This document shows positions 7,896 to 10,530 of a DNA stretch of 10,530 nucleotides, piece by piece (position 1 is the first letter of the stretch; each line of letters starts with the position of its first letter). A program made the position numbers and the translations under genes. The stretch covers positions 1 through 10,530 of the forward strand of contig JADNRX010001368.1 of assembly GCA_015501595.1 (NCBI GenBank). Reading direction: 5' to 3'. The DNA is from Hymenopellis radicata. Taxonomy: Eukaryota; Basidiomycota; Agaricomycetes; Agaricales; Physalacriaceae. The notes below the pieces were generated by a model. That model did not search any database. It was given only the letters and a program-made list of their open reading frames with translations, and was not told the DNA's origin.

Positions 7896-7965
7896 CCTTT
7901 AACTCCTATGAGTACTCGCCTGATGAGTCACGAATCGACTCGAGTCAAGACTCGTGTGATCTCTA

Positions 7966-7973
7966 ATCTGGCA
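7966..7973. repeat. Target site duplication, right of element B
   Basis: Exact second copy of ATCTGGCA, leading straight back into family R sequence. Confidence 0.9.
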
Positions 7974-8160
7974 AACTCTGAGAGACTGTGTAAGCGTGCA
8001 ATCACAGCTTCTCTCTCACTCATTTCTACCATCACAACCTTTCAAGGAGTGATAATTGTCACTCTTATTGCTTTGACAATTATTAGACGGCATCTATGAT
8101 GGAGATCTGGGTTTGAGCTTTGTGCTGAAGTTTCAGAGGATGATACGATCAGGACCTGAA
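7974..8160 (+). repeat. Family R dispersed repeat, copy 4, right part
   Basis: It continues copy 4 after element B: the CTCTCTCACTCATTTCT tract, GTGATAATTGTCAC, GACAATTATTAGACGGC and the TTTGAGCTTTGTGCTG block correspond in order to copies 1 to 3. The terminal CTGCTG hairpin is not recognisable, so the 3' end is eroded or absent. Confidence 0.7.
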
Positions 8161-8212
8161 CTAGGACAATGACTGCAATTAGAACGGTCACAACTACGGA
8201 TTAAGGATGATC

Positions 8213-8269
8213 AGAAGAGGATGAGGATGAGAAGGATAAGAAAGATGAAGAGGATGAGGATGAGGATGT
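8213..8269 (+). repeat. GATGAG/GA-rich microsatellite
   Basis: An imperfect purine tract built from GATGAG, GATAAG and GATGAAG units. One frame would read as a Glu/Asp-rich run, but it is short and has no coding context. Confidence 0.8.
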
Positions 8270-8309
8270 AACGTGTCGATAAATATGACGATACGACTAT
8301 CAGATCCTC

Positions 8310-8370
8310 ACCACTCCCCACTACTACAACCACCACTACCACAACCACTACCACTACTCCCACTACTATC
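8310..8370 (+). repeat. CCACTA/CCACAA microsatellite
   Basis: An imperfect C/A/T tract of CCACTAC and CCACAAC units. Its complement gives an artefactual valine-run frame on the minus strand. Confidence 0.8.
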
Positions 8371-8379
8371 AGCACCCTC

Positions 8380-9400
8380 AGTTTATGCTTATGCATAGCT
8401 GAGTGTCCCCCTACTATTGCTCAGAAATGCTTGCCGGGCATGAATAGATTTGAGTGCAATGACTTGTGAATTTACTTGCAAACTCATTTAACTCGACTCG
8501 TCTAACATTTAACTCGTGAATTAACGCGAATCGAGTCAACAACAGATCACAAGTACTTGCTTAACGAATCGTAAGTCATACTTAAGTATAACTTATTAAG
8601 GTCTTTAAAATGAATTTTTATCTCATTAATTATGAAGTTATAAGTATCTTAAGGAAAGTTTAATTAACATCTGAGAGATTTTATGGCTAATTATAATTAT
8701 TTAATGGAGCGACTATTTTAAATAGTTAAATATTAACTATTATATTTATTTTATGTATTTCCTTTAAAAAAGGCAGATATATGATTATTGCTAACAGATT
8801 ATGAAAGTACTATTTTCCTAATGCAAATAATAAGAAAAAGTATTATTGAGTTATAATTAATAAGAAGAATAAGAAGATTAGTATTTTATATATGCAATGT
8901 GATAAATAAAGTATTAAAATATATCAAAAGTATAATAGAGCTTTTAATGCAATGTATAGACTTTAAATTTAATAAATTTAATAAAAAGCTGTATATATTT
9001 TAAGATTAAATAGCAGACAGTAATAGTAGCAGACTTACAGCTTTGTAGAAATAAAAATCAAAAAAGTAAAGCTTCTAAAGTATAAGATGTACTGTAAAAA
9101 CTGATAGAAAGTAAATTTAAATTGAAGGAATAAAGGAATAATGCTGATTAAGTGATTTAAACACGTAATAATGTTCGGGCTAGTCACGATGCGAGCTACC
9201 TACACTAAGCTAAGGTTATATTTTTCTTGAGTATAGATTGAATGCAAGAATGTAATATGCATAAAACTGAATGATGTTTATATTCATTCAAGAAATATAA
9301 TAGAATTACTTTTTATGTCCATTAGCTTAAGTTTATTAAGTCTAATTGCAGCTATGTTCAATATATAAGATATAACATCCTTTTATAGTAATTGTTAGAA
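8380..9400. other. AT-rich stretch without a gene
   Basis: An ACTCG-rich patch (8487-8542) resembles the inside of element B. From about 8580 the sequence is extremely A+T rich with stops in all frames. A weak inverted pair, ATATTTTTCTTGA and TTCAAGAAATAT, lies between 9215 and 9302. No RNA gene or coding region could be supported. Confidence 0.55.
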
Positions 9401-9460
9401 GTTAATAGAGGAAGGCACAAGTGTTTACTCAGATGCACTCGACATCCATCTGACAAATAC

Positions 9461-9603
9461 TTGCTTCCCGAGAGCCGAACTTGCCCCACCAACATACTTA
9501 TCATTTGCAAGTACTTGACCCGCGGGTGAAGTACTTGGCAAATACTTGTTAGGTATGCATCTATTATTTGATTTTTTTGTGCGCACCGACGACTCTCGGG
9601 CAA
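9461..9603. repeat. Inverted repeat enclosing a palindrome
   Basis: TTGCTTCCCGAGAGCCG (9461-9477) and CGACTCTCGGGCAA (9590-9603) are inverted with small differences. The 30-bp palindrome at 9508-9537 lies between them, giving a nested symmetrical layout typical of foldback miniature elements. Confidence 0.55.
9508..9537. repeat. 30-bp near-perfect palindrome with CAAGTACTTG
   Basis: CAAGTACTTGACCCG is followed at once by CGGGTGAAGTACTTG; the halves are reverse complements except at one position. The left half itself contains the 10-bp palindrome CAAGTACTTG. Variants recur nearby (9454-9464, 9538-9549, 9665-9672, 10501-10523). Confidence 0.85.
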
Positions 9604-9959
9604 TTGCACGGGGGTTATCAATGAGCACGAGCCATGAGCTTTGAGTCCCAGCTGCTTGAATAAACAAGTACTGGGATCAAACAGCATGGGTGGGAGATGG
9701 GTGTGATTTGACAATGGTGGGAGGTAAGTGGGGGTATGGTGACGTCTGGAGCCGTGTGTTGTCGGCATCGTACTTGCTGTCGGCCCTTGTGGAACGAGAA
9801 CACTACAACAGGTTAGATAAGAACATAAAGAAAAATAAATGTGCACCGTTTGGGGCTGGACGCGTCTGCGACGCCCTCCAGCCTGCAAAGCCATCACCAG
9901 TCATTGCCGCCACTGCTATAATTTGGCAGCTAAGCATCTGCGCCCACTGGTCAGGAGTA

Positions 9960-10100
9960 CGGCGGCCTTGTCTGAAGGGCTTACGCGTCGCGGAAATTAT
10001 TGGATTGCTGTCATCTTAAAGATGCAACAGCAGCATATGCCTCAGAGTGTATCTAAGGGCGTAGGGACCGGCGCTAAGCCAAGTCGAAGGTCCTATATTA
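9960..10100 (+). repeat. Structured tandem unit 1, about 141 bp
   Basis: It shares with the next unit the series GGCCTTGTCTGAAGGGCTTACGC, ATGCAA, ATCTAAGGGCGTAGG and GGCGCTAAGCCAA, at a spacing of 140 to 141. Inside is a strong stem, TGCTGT plus CATCTT (10006-10017) pairing with AAGATG and ACAGCA (10019-10032), with a 2-base bulge. GGGCTTACGC near the start can pair with GCGCTAAGCC at the end. Overlapping plus-strand frames of 109 and 92 codons run across it but look non-protein. Confidence 0.6.
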
Positions 10101-10222
10101 AGACGGCCTCGTCCTGAGGGCTTACGCCATTCGTATCCAGTCCAGGTGGCGCTGTCGCAAAGACAGATGCAAAGAATCACCCTGGAACATATCTGAGGGT
10201 GCAGCGGTTGGCGCAAAGCCAA
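10101..10222 (+). repeat. Structured tandem unit 2
   Basis: Matches unit 1 in order: GGCCTCGTCCTGAGGGCTTACGCC, AGATGCAA, ATCTGAGGGTGCAG, GGCGCAAAGCCAA. The inner hairpin here is CTGTC-GCAAA-GACAG (10152-10166), enclosed by CCAGG (10142-10146) and CCTGG (10181-10185). The bases differ from those in unit 1 but a stem is kept at the equivalent place. Confidence 0.6.
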
Positions 10223-10497
10223 ACCACATCAGAAAAAGGAAGAGAACAAGAAGAGAACAAGCAGAACAAGCCCCAGAAATAATTCTGGAGCTGACAAGCA
10301 CGACATTTAAGTTGTGCTGTGGTGGTAGGAAGGCAAGAGGTCTAATCTGACCAGATCGATCGTTATCCGGCAAATGCCAGGATGCTTGGCCTGCCGGTGA
10401 TCACGGAAATTCATCTGCAACGTCATTTTTAAACGACGTTGGGCTTGTTTGAGCTCAAATTAATTATGAAAAATCTCTAAAAATATATATTAGCATT
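10223..10497. other. Stretch without a supported gene
   Basis: An AGAAC/AGAAG-rich tract (10230-10270) is followed by sequence of mixed composition containing AACGTCATTTTTAAACGACGTT (10419-10440), a hairpin with AACGTC and GACGTT arms. No coding frame or RNA gene could be supported. Confidence 0.45.
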
Positions 10498-10527
10498 GAG
10501 GCAAGTATTAGGCAAGTACTTGCCCCA
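10498..10527. repeat. CAAGTACTTG cluster at the window edge
   Basis: GAGGCAAGTATTA is followed by GGCAAGTACTTGCC, a perfect 14-bp palindrome, and then CCCA. ACTTGCCCCA (10518-10527) also occurs at 9479-9488, so the two CAAGTACTTG clusters may be the ends of one element of about 1 kb; the window stops too soon to tell. Confidence 0.5.
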
Positions 10528-10530
10528 AAT

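Larger units (their letters stand above)
7541..7965. mobile_element. hAT-like non-autonomous element (element B), 425 bp
   Basis: The ends TAGAGATCACCACGAGT (7541-7557) and ACTCGTGTGATCTCTA (7950-7965) are inverted repeats that differ by one extra C. Exact 8-bp copies of ATCTGGCA flank it. Removing the element and one duplication restores the continuous sequence of family R (compare AATCCAGCAAATGC on the minus strand of copy 1). YARNG-type ends plus 8-bp duplication fit the hAT superfamily. The inside is dense in ACTCG/CGAGT motifs and includes a 107-bp direct duplication. Frames at 7488-7709 and 7908-8099 cross the junctions and are not genes. No transposase is encoded. Confidence 0.9.

Noticed and set aside
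8211..8396. 61-codon valine-rich minus-strand frame
   Set aside because: It is the complement of the CCACTA microsatellite and the GATGAG tract; a low-complexity artefact.
9358..9897. Longest open frame, 179 codons on the minus strand
   Set aside because: It runs through the 30-bp palindrome and the inverted repeat, has no domain and a Pro/His/Thr-rich text typical of chance reading. Likely non-coding.
9690..10117. Two overlapping plus-strand frames of 109 and 92 codons
   Set aside because: They run through the structured tandem units in different frames with unrelated translations, and neither frame is kept between units.

Overview
The window looks like a gene-poor, transposon-dominated stretch of a eukaryotic genome, most likely a filamentous fungus. 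I see no prokaryotic operon structure, no intact gene, and no rRNA, tRNA or CRISPR array. Sequence reasons for a fungus are several candidate introns of about 45 to 90 bases with GT...AG ends and CTAAC- or CTGAC-like branch sites, and broken reading frames whose stops are mostly of the kind made by C-to-T change (CAG to TAG, CAA to TAA, CGA to TGA). That pattern, with strong alternation of AT-rich and GC-balanced blocks, fits repeat-induced point mutation (RIP). The species is not identifiable from the sequence alone.

Layout. 1-760: a 473-bp miniature element (211-683) with TAGGG ends and an exact 8-bp target duplication (hAT-like), beside small inverted repeats. 762-1267: first copy (minus strand) of an unclassified dispersed repeat, called family R here. 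1270-1360: a hairpin and a GC-rich island. 1897-2238: decayed minus-strand coding remnant. 2700-2925 and 3225-3679: two more R copies, tail to tail. 3768-3997: a 230-bp foldback element that is nearly all inverted repeat. 4000-5630: AT-rich sequence with GAGTA/TACTC motifs and no convincing gene. 5678-7280: decayed, apparently multi-exon plus-strand coding remnant of unknown family. 7290-8160: a fourth R copy, split at 7541-7965 by a second hAT-like miniature element with an exact 8-bp target duplication. 8213-8370: two microsatellites. 8400-9400: very AT-rich. 9400-10440: a GC-balanced block with a 30-bp near-perfect palindrome and two tandem units of about 140 bp that each can fold. The window ends in another CAAGTACTTG cluster.

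The story is nested mobile-element history rather than genes working together. Both hAT-like insertions can be read to the base, and one is unambiguously younger than its R host. The longer open frames mostly cross element junctions or palindromes and are best read as chance frames. The least explained items are family R, the 5.7-7.3 kb coding remnant and the structured tandem units at 9.96-10.22 kb.
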